The notes beneath the pieces were generated by a model. The model had not been told where the DNA came from. It saw only the letters and a program-made list of their open reading frames with translations, and did no database searches. Both the position numbers and the translations under genes were made by a program. A stretch of 64,000 nt of DNA, from positions 806,001-870,000 of the forward strand of contig BPKJ01000001.1 of NCBI GenBank assembly GCA_026005075.1. The letters run 5' to 3'. This document shows positions 16,128 to 26,703 of this stretch, piece after piece. Numbering within the stretch: position 1 is the first letter of the stretch; every line of letters starts with the position of its first letter. The stretch is from Lysobacteraceae bacterium (GTDB lineage: Bacteria > Pseudomonadota > Gammaproteobacteria > Xanthomonadales > Xanthomonadaceae).

Positions 16128-16928
16128 TCAGCGCTTGCCTGCCGCTTCGCCGACGCGCGAGCCGGTGGCGAAGAAGTCGTGCAGGTCGTGCGCGAAGGCG
16201 TCGAAGGCCGCGTTGGTGTTGCGGTTCATCTTCGCGAAGAAGTTGTACGCGAACACCGCGGGAATGGCGGTGAACAGACCGATCGCGGTCATGATCAGCG
16301 CCTCGCCGACCGGGCCGGCCACGGCGTCGATCGAGGCCTGTCCGGTGGCGCCGATCTTGATCAGGGCGTGGTAGATGCCCCACACGGTACCGAGCAGACC
16401 GACGAAGGGCGCGGTGGCGCCGACGGTGGCCAGCCAGGTCATGCCGGTCTCGAGCTTGGCGCTCTCCCGGGTGACCGCCTGACGCAGTGCGCGATCGATG
16501 AACTCCGAGCGGTTCAGGGCCTCGACCAGACGGGAACCGTCATGCCGCTGATGGTGCGCGGCGGCCTGGGCGGCGTCCAGCGCGATCTTGGAGAACGGCT
16601 CGCTCGCCGGCTGCTCCTCCATGAAGCGGATCGCGTCCTGCGCGTTGGTGGTCTCCCAGAAGGTGCGGATCACGTTTTCCGCACGTGCGCGCAGCATCAT
16701 GTTCTTGAGGATGTTGACGACGGTGTAGAACCACGAACCCACCGACATGATGATGAGGATGATGAACACCGACCAGTTCACATAATCCATGTGATGGATC
16801 ATGTTCTGGAAGCCGAACTGGTTGAAGGCGGCGGCGTCGGAATTGCCCGCAAGGCCAGCCGGCATCCCGGTGTTCATCGGCTCCAGCGGGGTGGGGGCCG
16901 GCATGGTGGAAGCAGAATCTTGCAGCAT
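16128..16928 (-). CDS. exbB: MotA/TolQ/ExbB proton channel family protein
   Basis: 266-residue inner-membrane protein with the ExbB topology: a first helix near 50-75 (VNWSVFIILIIMSVGSWFYTV), a long cytoplasmic loop, then two helices (GMTWLATVGATAPFVGLLGTVWGI and ALIMTAIGLFTAIPAVFAYNFFAK, each split by the channel face). The GLLGTVWG and TAIGL signatures are intact. The N-terminal 45 residues are Met/Pro-rich and precede the first helix, as in many Xanthomonas ExbB proteins. It lies 15 bp after tonB. Confidence 0.95.
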   Translation of the reverse strand: MLQDSASTMPAPTPLEPMNTGMPAGLAGNSDAAAFNQFGFQNMIHHMDYVNWSVFIILIIMSVGSWFYTVVNILKNMMLRARAENVIRTFWETTNAQDAIRFMEEQPASEPFSKIALDAAQAAAHHQRHDGSRLVEALNRSEFIDRALRQAVTRESAKLETGMTWLATVGATAPFVGLLGTVWGIYHALIKIGATGQASIDAVAGPVGEALIMTAIGLFTAIPAVFAYNFFAKMNRNTNAAFDAFAHDLHDFFATGSRVGEAAGKR

Positions 16929-16943
16929 AACGCTTACCCTTTT

Positions 16944-17612
16944 TTAGGCGTCGGAGAGTTTGAAGGAAATCGGAACCAGTACCCAGCCCTGAACCGGCTG
17001 TCCATTGCGAAGCCCCGGATTGAACACCCAGGTCTGTACGGCCTCGATCGCGGCTCGATCCAGCAGCCGCGAGCGGCTGGACTTCTCGATCTCGATCTGC
17101 ACCGGCTTGCCGTCGACGCCCACCAGCACGCGGAGGATGACCTCTCCCTCCTCGCGCCGGCGGATCGCCTGCGGTGGATAGCGCGGCGGCCGAATCTTGC
17201 GGTAGGTCTGATCCTCGGACGGACCGTAGTCGGCCGGCGGCGCTGGGGGCGCCGGTGGGGCCGGCGGCGGCGCCGGGATCGACATCGGAGTCGGATCGTC
17301 GAGCACCACCGGCGGCGGCTCCTCCTGCGGCGGCGGCGGCAGCGGCTTGGGCTTCTCGATCTGCTTGGGCGGCGGCCGCTTGGGCGGCTCCGGCGGCGGT
17401 GGTGGAGGCGGCGGCGGCGGCGGCGGCGGCTCGATGAAGGTGACCTCGACGATCTCCTCCTTCTCGTCGGCCTTCTTCTGCGCTGCCACCGGCATGAGCA
17501 GCAGCACGAACAGCCAGGCATGCAGGGCGATGGCCGCGGACAATCCGGCGATGCGCAGCCAGCTGAGGCCCTGCGCCTGCTGGTCGTCGTTCTTGGTGTT
17601 GAAGTCGGTCAT
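16944..17612 (-). CDS. tonB: Energy transducer TonB
   Basis: 222 residues. A short cytoplasmic N-terminus is followed by one helix near 19-43 (IAGLSAAIALHAWLFVLLLM, with the membrane histidine important for ExbBD coupling). A periplasmic Pro-rich spacer contains thirteen consecutive prolines (codons 17391-17429). The C-terminal TonB domain (PRYPPQAIRRREEGEVILRV, AAIEAVQTWVFNPGLRNG) binds TonB boxes of outer-membrane receptors. The proline tract is coded mainly by repeats of one codon, so it may vary in length and should require elongation factor P. A -10-like TATAAG at 17685-17690 upstream hints at a private promoter. Confidence 0.96.
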   Translation of the reverse strand: MTDFNTKNDDQQAQGLSWLRIAGLSAAIALHAWLFVLLLMPVAAQKKADEKEEIVEVTFIEPPPPPPPPPPPPPEPPKRPPPKQIEKPKPLPPPPQEEPPPVVLDDPTPMSIPAPPPAPPAPPAPPADYGPSEDQTYRKIRPPRYPPQAIRRREEGEVILRVLVGVDGKPVQIEIEKSSRSRLLDRAAIEAVQTWVFNPGLRNGQPVQGWVLVPISFKLSDA

Positions 17613-17719
17613 GCGTGGCCGCTAATCAAGGTTGCATCCGGGAATGGGGCCCGCGGTGCGTGCACGCGCTTCCGCGGACCACAGCTTATACCAACAGGAA
17701 AGGGGATGGCCCGGCCTGC

Positions 17720-18982
17720 TCAGCGGATGCCGATGCTGCGCAGCCAGGTCTTGGCGTTCGACTCGGTCTCCGGGTACTTGGCCGCCTCCTTGTAGGCGGC
17801 GATGGCGCCGTTGCGGTTGCCCATCTCGAGCTCCGCACCACCGATCACGATGTAGGCGTCGCCCGGACGGCGCACGCCCTTGCTGAGCGCCTGCTGCGCC
17901 GCCTGCTTGGCCTCGGCCCAGCGCTCGGCCTGATAGAGCACGCGCGCCAGGTTGAGCTGGACCTCGCCGTCGGTGGCGAAGGTGGCCGCCTTGCGGTAGG
18001 CCTCGATCGCACCGGGCATGTCGTCGGCGAAATAGTGGGCCTCGGCCAGCGTGCGGTAGACCTCCATGCTCGGCTTGAGGATGCCCTTGGCCAGGCCTTC
18101 CTCGATCACCGCGATGGCCTTGGCCTCCTGCTCGGCGAAGTGGTAGAGCTGGTAGAGCTGGCGGTAATCCCGCTCCTCGTCCAGCAGTCCACGCGCCTTG
18201 GCGTCCTCGAGCAGGGCCATGGCCTTGTCGTTCATGTCGGCGTTGATATAGATGGACGCAAGGTTGCGGACCAGGGTCTTGTCGTTCGGGTTCTTGGCCA
18301 GCAGCTGCTGGGCCAGTTCCCCGGCCTTGTCGTACTGCTCGGTCTCCGCATAGGAGGCCATCAACAACTGGATCCACGAACTCTGCGGCTCAGGGGTGGC
18401 GGCCACCGCGCGGGAGAGCGCCTCGATCGCCTCCGGGTAGCGCTCCAGCCGGTAGAGCACGTTGCCGCGCACCGCCAGCGCCTCGGGCTTCTCGCTGCGC
18501 GTTTCGGCAAAGAACCGATCCAGCCACTTCAGGGCTTCGTCGTACTCTTCCTCGGCCATGTGCAGCTGGGCGATCTGGTACATGACCTGGTAGTGGGAGT
18601 CGTTCGGCAGGCCGTTGATCTCCAGCGCCTTCTCGAAATACTCGATGGCCTTCGGGTAATCGTCCCGGTCGATGTACGAAACGGCAATGATCTGTGCCGC
18701 CAGCGACTTCTCGTACGGGGTGGCGATGTCGGCATCGAGGACGACGCGCGCGGCCTTCTCGGTGGCCTCGGGGTCGTCCTCCTGCGACAGCTCGTACATC
18801 TTCTTGACCTTGGCCTGCATCCGCCGCGACTGCTTGGGCTCGGGATCGGGACGGGTCGCCATCGGGTAGGCCGGCTCCGGCTTGGCCTCCTTCTTGTCGC
18901 GGCGCGCAGCCTCGGCCGGCGCGGCAAAGCTGGCCAGCAGCAGGATCAGCACGGCAGTCTTGAGCAGCGTTGCCAGTCTCAT
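17720..18982 (-). CDS. Periplasmic tetratricopeptide-repeat protein linked to the TonB system
   Basis: 420 residues with a Sec signal peptide (LLKTAVLILLLASFAAPAEA, cleavage near 25) followed by an array of TPR units (DDYPKAIEYFEKALEINGL, ERYPEAIEALSRAVA, DMPGAIEAYRKAATFA, NRNGAIAAYKEAAKYPET). It is encoded 107 bp upstream of tonB on the same strand. TPR proteins such as Vibrio TtpC accompany TonB2-type systems and are needed for their function; a matching role here is inference from context and architecture. Confidence 0.85.
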   Translation of the reverse strand: MRLATLLKTAVLILLLASFAAPAEAARRDKKEAKPEPAYPMATRPDPEPKQSRRMQAKVKKMYELSQEDDPEATEKAARVVLDADIATPYEKSLAAQIIAVSYIDRDDYPKAIEYFEKALEINGLPNDSHYQVMYQIAQLHMAEEEYDEALKWLDRFFAETRSEKPEALAVRGNVLYRLERYPEAIEALSRAVAATPEPQSSWIQLLMASYAETEQYDKAGELAQQLLAKNPNDKTLVRNLASIYINADMNDKAMALLEDAKARGLLDEERDYRQLYQLYHFAEQEAKAIAVIEEGLAKGILKPSMEVYRTLAEAHYFADDMPGAIEAYRKAATFATDGEVQLNLARVLYQAERWAEAKQAAQQALSKGVRRPGDAYIVIGGAELEMGNRNGAIAAYKEAAKYPETESNAKTWLRSIGIR

Positions 18983-19042
18983 CGTTCGTCCTCGATGCAG
19001 GTCTTGGGCGCGCGGGCGGTTCGCGCGGCGGCAGAACTCGCA

Positions 19043-19072
19043 ACACTAGCCCGGATTAGTGCAAACACTCAA
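19043..19072 (-). promoter_or_regulatory. Candidate promoter of the TPR-tonB-exbBD unit
   Basis: On the minus strand TTGAGT (19067-19072) and TAGTGT (19043-19048) are 18 bp apart, about 60 bp ahead of the TPR gene start. The -10 match is modest. No Fur-box-like sequence was seen near it. Confidence 0.4.
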
Positions 19073-19165
19073 GCCCCGGAATGTGACTTCCGGCACATCC
19101 CCGGCTCATGGTGCCTTGGCAAGCGCCGGGCGGGCGGCTTTTCCGCCTTCAGGTTAGGCCATCGT

Positions 19166-20128
19166 TCAGGTTGTCGGGAAGTGCTCGCGCGCGAACGCGA
19201 CCCGTTCGGCCGGATCGGCACTGAGCCTGCCCTCGGCCTCGAGGGCCTGCACCTTGCGCAGCCGATGCAGCAGGCCGCTGCCGTTGGCGATCTGGATCGC
19301 GAGTCCCGGGCGGGCATTGAGTTCGAGAATCAGCGGTCCACGGTGGCGATCGAGAACGAAGTCGACACCGACGTAGCCCAGTTGCGAGAGCTCGTAGCAG
19401 CGCGCCGCCATCTGCAGGAGCTCGTCCCAGCGCGGGATCTCGATGCCGACGATGCTGTGCTCGGTGTCCGGGTGGTCGCGGATGATCTCGGTGCCCCATA
19501 CGCCGCGCCGGGTGAGGCCGGTGGGAATGTCGATCCCGACCCCGATCGCGCCCTGGTGGAGGTTGGCCTTGCCGTCGGAGAGGCGGGTCGGCAGCCGGAT
19601 CATCGCCATCACCGGATAGCCAAGGAAGACGATGATGCGGATGTCCGGCACGCCCTTGTAGGACACCTGGTCGAAAACCGGATCGAACTGCACGCAGTAC
19701 TCGATCAGCAGGTGATCGGGGTGGCCGCCTAGGGAAAACAGGCCGGAGAGCCCGTTGGAGAGGTGGTGCTCGAATTCCTCCGCAGTCATCAGATGGCCGT
19801 TGGAGCGCCGGTAACGGTCGCCGCGACGGCCGGTGATCACGAGGATGCCGTCGCCGCCGGAGCCGTGCGCCGGCTTGACCACGAACTGCTCGTGGCAACG
19901 CAGCTTCTCGTGCAGTTCGGCGAGCTGGTGCTCCTCGCTGACCACGGCGTACAGGTCCGGTACCGGCAGGCCCGCCTCCAGCGCCAGCCGCTTGGTCACC
20001 AGCTTGTCGTCCACACGTGGATAGAACCGACGCTGGTTGTAGGCGAGCACGAACTCCGCGTTGCGGCAGCCGATGCCCATCAGGCCGATGCGCCGCAGGC
20101 GGCGGGCGATCTCGAACGGAGTCAGCAT
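19166..20128 (-). CDS. RimK-type ATP-grasp protein (alpha-L-glutamate ligase-like)
   Basis: 320-residue ATP-grasp enzyme. The N-terminal segment NAEFVLAYNQRRFYPRVDDK is typical of this family. ATP-grasp elements follow: FVVKPAHGSGGDGILV for nucleotide binding and DFVLDRHRGPLILELNARPGL (split between metal ligands and the loop) near the C-terminus. Relatives are RimK-like amino-acid ligases, but members paired with a 7TM inactive transglutaminase form their own group of unproven function. The genes are 3 bp apart, so the two proteins almost surely act together at the membrane. The retropepsin-like protease (PF05618) often linked to such pairs is not seen here. Confidence 0.85.
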   Translation of the reverse strand: MLTPFEIARRLRRIGLMGIGCRNAEFVLAYNQRRFYPRVDDKLVTKRLALEAGLPVPDLYAVVSEEHQLAELHEKLRCHEQFVVKPAHGSGGDGILVITGRRGDRYRRSNGHLMTAEEFEHHLSNGLSGLFSLGGHPDHLLIEYCVQFDPVFDQVSYKGVPDIRIIVFLGYPVMAMIRLPTRLSDGKANLHQGAIGVGIDIPTGLTRRGVWGTEIIRDHPDTEHSIVGIEIPRWDELLQMAARCYELSQLGYVGVDFVLDRHRGPLILELNARPGLAIQIANGSGLLHRLRKVQALEAEGRLSADPAERVAFAREHFPTT

Positions 20129-20131
20129 GGC

Positions 20132-21664
20132 TCAGCCCGGCCCCGCCTCGCGTGCGAGCGCACGGAAGCGGAACAGCTCGGTCAGCCGGTAGCCCGAGTA
20201 GCGGCCGAGCAGCAGGGTGATCCCCAGGAGCACGAGGAGCAGCTCCGGGAACACGAAGATCAGATGTTCGAGCAGGTCCCAGGTCATGACCAGGGCGGCG
20301 AGCGCCGCGACCAGGAGCGTGCCCAGCGCCTCGCGGACCGCGGCGCCGCCACCGCGCTCCTCCCAGGTCACCGACATGCGCTCGATGGTCATGGCCATGA
20401 TGACCATCGGGAAGAGGGCGATGGAGAGACCGACCTCGATGTCGAGGCGGTTGGAGATCACCGAGACCGCCGCCATCAGCAGCACCACCACGGTGAGCAC
20501 CGCGGTCAGCCTCGGCACCAGGAGCAGGCGCAGCCGCTCGAGGTAGAAACGCACCAGCAGACCGGTGCCGACGACACTGATGAACAGGATCACGCCGGCA
20601 ATGACGCCGGTGTCGCGGAAGGCCAGCGCCACCAGCACCGGCATGAAGGTGCCGTAGGTCTTGATGCCGACCAGGTTGCGCAGCAGCAGCATGATGAAGG
20701 CGCCGACCGGAACCAGGAGCAGGACCTGATAGACCTGCTGCGTCTGCAGGGGTAGCGAGAGCAGCGAGTAGCGGACCAGGTTCTCGTTCTGGACCTCGAG
20801 CCGACGCTCGGCCATGGCCAGGGCATCGGCGAGGTTGTGGCTGACCGTGAAGCTGATCTTGGCATTCGGGTTGTCGTCCACGACCAGCAGCGGGGCAGGA
20901 CTGGCGCTCCAGAGGAACAGGTTGGGCGGCCAGCCGTCTGCGGCGGTGGCGAGGTCGATGGTGATCCACTCGCTGCCATTGTGGACCTGCAGCCATGGGC
21001 GCATCTCGGCCTCGCCGCTGCCCTCGCCGAGCAGAAAACCGTGCAGGATGCGGGCCGGGATGTTGCGCCAGGCGAGGAGTTCGGCGAGAAGCTGGGCGCG
21101 GCCCTCGGCGGTGGGCCGGCTGTCCAGCAGCAGGGAGACCTCCTGGCTGGGCGTCTCGACGTAGAAGCGCCGCACCAGCTCCTGGGCGAAGGTCGCGATG
21201 TCGGCGGAGCGCTCACGGACCTGGTTCAGCACGGTCTGCGCCGCGCTGGAGAACGGCTCCTCCAGCACCGGCGGATCGCCCGGCTTCGGACGACCACCGA
21301 GCATCATGCTCTCGGTGTTGCGCACCACCGTGGCCCGGTAGTAGAGCACCTGCTTGCCGCGGGCGCGACGGATGGCCCACTGCACTTCGCGGTGGCCGCC
21401 GCGGCTCTCCTCCAGGCGCGAGTAGTTGTTGGCGACGAAGCGCTCGTCGAGGATCGAGAATCCCGGCGGATCCGACGGAAGCTGCAGCGTGACCGTGTTG
21501 GGAAGGCGCCTTGGCTGGTACTCGATGCGCGCCTGGATGGTCCACACGTCCACCTCGGTGACCGGCTGCAAGGGAAAGTTCAGCACCTTCCACTTGTAGA
21601 CCACGGCCCCGATGCCGGTCAGCACCAGGGCGAGCGCGAGCAGGTAGAGATGCGTCTTCTTCAT
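20132..21664 (-). CDS. Inactive transglutaminase fused to seven transmembrane helices
   Basis: 510 residues. One N-terminal membrane anchor (LYLLALALVLTGIGAVVYKW) is followed by a periplasmic transglutaminase-like fold of about residues 40-300 (WRNIPARILHGFLLGEGSG; WLQVHNGSEWITID). The usual catalytic Cys is replaced, hence inactive. The C-terminal half has seven membrane helices, with the conserved GIKTYGTFMPVLVALAF segment. The family name follows Pfam 7TM_transglut / Transglut_i_TM. It likely binds a peptide or peptidoglycan-derived ligand and signals to the ATP-grasp partner (inference). ATG 21664 has GGGAG upstream. A -10-like TATACT lies at 21723-21728 without a good -35. Confidence 0.88.
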   Translation of the reverse strand: MKKTHLYLLALALVLTGIGAVVYKWKVLNFPLQPVTEVDVWTIQARIEYQPRRLPNTVTLQLPSDPPGFSILDERFVANNYSRLEESRGGHREVQWAIRRARGKQVLYYRATVVRNTESMMLGGRPKPGDPPVLEEPFSSAAQTVLNQVRERSADIATFAQELVRRFYVETPSQEVSLLLDSRPTAEGRAQLLAELLAWRNIPARILHGFLLGEGSGEAEMRPWLQVHNGSEWITIDLATAADGWPPNLFLWSASPAPLLVVDDNPNAKISFTVSHNLADALAMAERRLEVQNENLVRYSLLSLPLQTQQVYQVLLLVPVGAFIMLLLRNLVGIKTYGTFMPVLVALAFRDTGVIAGVILFISVVGTGLLVRFYLERLRLLLVPRLTAVLTVVVLLMAAVSVISNRLDIEVGLSIALFPMVIMAMTIERMSVTWEERGGGAAVREALGTLLVAALAALVMTWDLLEHLIFVFPELLLVLLGITLLLGRYSGYRLTELFRFRALAREAGPG

Positions 21665-21784
21665 GGGTCTCCCGTGTGCCGCGGCTCCCCCGCAAGGCTC
21701 GGTGAGCGCGCACCGAGGGCGCAGTATACCGACGCGCACGCAGACCCCGGTACGGGGCCAACCCGTGCGTCGTCGGGGTGAAAC

Positions 21785-24265
<2,481 letters not shown>

Positions 24266-24270
<5 letters not shown>

Positions 24271-25354
24271 GCGGTCCGCGCAAGCGGCCCTGTTCCACGT
24301 GGAACACGGAAGCGCCCGACCCTGCGAGCCGCCGCACCGCGCCGGCATCGGCCGTGGCCAGGAAGCATTGCGCACCTGCCGCCGCAAGGTGATCGACCAG
24401 GCGCCGCTGGTGCTCGCCGTCCAGCTCCGCGAGGGCGTCGTCGAGCGCCAGCACCGGGGGCTCCCCGCTCGCGGCGGTGTAATGCGCGACCTGAGCCAGG
24501 GCCATGGCCATCGCGGCGAGCTTGGCCTGCCCTCGCGAGTACATCTCCCTGCTGGACAGCGTGGGAAAGACCAGGCTCCAGCCCGCCCGGTGCGGCCCCA
24601 GCGTCGTGTGGCCGAGCCGCCGATCGCGCTCGAGACCTGCCCGCAGCGCCTCGGCAAGGTCCCCGGCTTCGTCCGGATAGCCAGGTCGGTACAGCAGCCG
24701 CGGCTGCCCAAGACCTGGAAGCAGCCAACCGCACATCACCACGAGATGCGGGAGCAGCGCCTCGACATAGGCACGGCGGTAGCGATCCAGCGCCTCGCCA
24801 TGGCGAACCAGCTCGGCCCGCCACGCCGGCTCCAGCCGCTCCTGCCCGCCTTCACGGAGCAAGGCGTTGCGTTGCCGGAGCGCGCGCACGTAACGTCGCC
24901 ACACGTCGTGGAAATCCTGTTCCACGTGGAACAAGCCCCAGTCCAGGAAGCGCCGCCGCACTTCCGCCGGGCCCGCGATCAACTGGCCGCTGTCAGCCGG
25001 AACCACGACCACAGGAAACCGCCTGGCCAGCGACCCGAGCCCGGCCACTTCCTTTCCATCCAGACGCGCCTCGAAACCCCCACCGCGCGGCCGACGCAGC
25101 CCAAGCCGGTGCTGCGTTCCGGCCCCGGTCTCGAGTTCGGCAAACACCGTCAGCGCCTCGGCGCCGCGCTGCACGCAGGCATCGACCCCGCCGGCGCGGA
25201 AACTACGCCCGCTGGCGAGCAGGCACAGGCCCTCCAGCACGCTGCTCTTGCCGCTGCCGTTCGGACCGCTCAGCCAGTGGATGCCCGGCCCGACCTTCAG
25301 CTCGAGCCGGTCGATGCAGCGCAGGTGCTCGATCGTCAGGCGCCGGAGGCGCAA
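24266..25354 (-). CDS. recF: DNA replication and repair protein RecF
   Basis: 362-residue SMC-like ATPase that loads RecA at gaps with RecOR. Walker A GPNGSGKSSVLEGL is near 30-43 and the C-terminal signature and Walker B region is VLALDDALAELDGEHQRRL. The length is normal. Two FHVEQ pentapeptides, one mid-protein and one near the C-terminus, are encoded by perfect parS sequences, so this gene doubles as a centromere-like locus. It sits between dnaN (10 bp) and gyrB. Confidence 0.96.
24291..24306. other. parS site 1 (ParB-binding centromere sequence)
   Basis: TGTTCCACGTGGAACA, a perfect 16-bp palindrome identical to the core parS consensus of many bacteria. It lies in the last codons of recF, where it codes FHVEQ in part, and 20 bp upstream of the gyrB -10. 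About 2.4 kb from the proposed origin, it fits the known clustering of parS near oriC. Confidence 0.92.
24918..24933. other. parS site 2 (ParB-binding centromere sequence)
   Basis: A second perfect TGTTCCACGTGGAACA palindrome, 627 bp from the first, within recF and in the same reading frame, where it again encodes FHVEQ. The DWGLFHVEQ context is close to the family sequence, so the protein may tolerate or favour this peptide. Confidence 0.92.
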
Positions 25355-25364
25355 GGTCGACCCA

Positions 25365-26471
25365 TCACAGACGCATCGGCATCACGACGTGCCGGCAGGC
25401 CTCGCTGTCGACCTCCCGGATCAGCGCCGAGGAGTTTCCGTCGCGCAGTTGCAGCACGACCTTCTCGCCGCGCAGCGCCGAGATCGCGTCCAGCAGGTAG
25501 GTGACGTTGAACCCGACCGCGAGATCCTGCACCGCCGCCTCGGCCTCGACCTCCTCCGCCGCCTCTTCCTGCTCCGGGTTGTGGGATGTGATCTTCAGCA
25601 GCCCGGGGCGAACCTCGATCTTCACCCCGCGGAACTTCTCGTTGGTCAGGATCGAGGCCCGCTGCAGGCCCGCCCGCAGCGCCTCCCGCTCCACGGTCAC
25701 CAGCTTGTCCGCGCCGATCGGGATGACCGCCTCGTAGTCCGGGAAACGACCGTCGATGAGCTTGCTGGTGAAGACCACGTCGTTGCGGCGGATGCGCACG
25801 TGGGAGCGGGCGATCTCCAGTTCGATGTCGCCGTCGCCGCCCTCGAGCAGACGCTGCAGTTCGAGCACGCCCTTCCTGGGCACGATCAGCTGCCTCCGCG
25901 ACTGCACGCCCGCGGCCTCCTCCAGCGGCGCCTCGCACAGCGCCAGCCGGTGCCCGTCGGTGGCCACACAGCGCAGCCGGGCAGGGGCGAGGTCCAGCAG
26001 CAGCCCATTGAGGTAGAAGCGCACGTCCTGCTGCGCCATCGCAAAGGCCGTGCGCTCGATCAGCTCCTTCAGCGTCGCCTCCGGCAGGCGCACGGTTTCC
26101 AGCACCTCGAGCTGGTCGGCGGCGGGGTAGTCCTGCGCCGGCAGGGTGGCCAAGGTGAAGCGGCTGCGCCCGGCGGAGACCACGACCTTGTCCTGCTGTT
26201 GCCGCACCGTGACCTCGCAGCCGTCGGGCAGGGCGCGCACGATGTCGAACCACTTGCGGGCCGGAATGGTGGTCTCCCCGGGTTCACCCTGCTCCAGGCG
26301 GGTCTGCGCGACCATCTCCACCTCGAGGTCGCTGCCGGTGACGGACAAACGATCTTCCTCCACCACGACCAGCAGGTTGGCCAGCACCGGCATGGTCTGC
26401 CGGCGCTCGACCACGTTGACGGCCTGCTGGAGGGGCTTGAGCAGGGCTTCGCGCTGAAGTGTGAATCGCAT
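25365..26471 (-). CDS. dnaN: DNA polymerase III beta subunit (sliding clamp)
   Basis: 368 residues, standard for the ring-shaped processivity clamp. The start MRFTLQREALLKPLQQAVNV and the C-terminus HVVMPMRL are characteristic, and the latter contributes to the partner-binding pocket. An acidic insert (EEAAEEVEAEAAVQD) in the third domain is longer than in E. coli. It lies 232 bp after dnaA, with the probable origin between them, and has a candidate promoter of its own. Confidence 0.97.
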   Translation of the reverse strand: MRFTLQREALLKPLQQAVNVVERRQTMPVLANLLVVVEEDRLSVTGSDLEVEMVAQTRLEQGEPGETTIPARKWFDIVRALPDGCEVTVRQQQDKVVVSAGRSRFTLATLPAQDYPAADQLEVLETVRLPEATLKELIERTAFAMAQQDVRFYLNGLLLDLAPARLRCVATDGHRLALCEAPLEEAAGVQSRRQLIVPRKGVLELQRLLEGGDGDIELEIARSHVRIRRNDVVFTSKLIDGRFPDYEAVIPIGADKLVTVEREALRAGLQRASILTNEKFRGVKIEVRPGLLKITSHNPEQEEAAEEVEAEAAVQDLAVGFNVTYLLDAISALRGEKVVLQLRDGNSSALIREVDSEACRHVVMPMRL

Positions 26472-26703
26472 GCTGGGTCCCTCGAACGGTAGGGCGGTGG
26501 ACTAAGGCTTCTTCTTTCTTTCAGAACAGGAGCGGTGGTAGCAGGTGCACGATGGTAGGTGGATGAGGTGGAAAAGTCATTGTTTTGTCCGGAATTTTCC
26601 GCCATGACCGGCTGTGGGCCCGGGCGCGGATCCCTGTGGGCGGCCTGTGGATGAAAGCCCGGGCGACGGATCGCTCCCAGCTTGTCCACAGCTTGCCTTG
26701 AGC
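26472..26703. other. Probable replication origin (oriC) between dnaA and dnaN
   Basis: The 232-bp gap holds two near-perfect DnaA boxes in opposite orientation: TGTGGATGA at 26646-26654 and TTGTCCACA at 26682-26690. TTGTCCACA is the common high-GC form. An AT-rich patch at 26569-26600 (GTCATTGTTTTGTCC, GAATTTT) stands out from the GC-rich surroundings and could be the unwinding element. Further CTGTGGG sequences at about 26611 and 26635 are weaker. The rpmH-dnaA gap has no such box. Gene direction also switches here: dnaN-recF-gyrB leave leftward and rpmH-rnpA-yidC rightward. Confidence 0.65.
26552..26580 (-). promoter_or_regulatory. Candidate dnaN promoter
   Basis: On the minus strand ATGACT (26575-26580) and TACCAT (26552-26557) are 17 bp apart, inside the dnaA-dnaN gap next to the AT-rich patch. 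This would give a leader of about 75 nt for dnaN. Confidence 0.5.

Noticed and set aside
19133-19147. GGCGG/CCGCC hairpin between the TPR gene and the ATP-grasp gene as terminator
   Set aside because: The stem has only five pairs and no downstream T-run on the minus strand.
21723-21784. Terminator and promoter in the gap between gyrB and the 7TM gene
   Set aside because: A TATACT is present but no -35 partner lies at 16-18 bp, and the CCCCG/CGGGG hairpin is short and without T-run; mentioned only in the gene entry.
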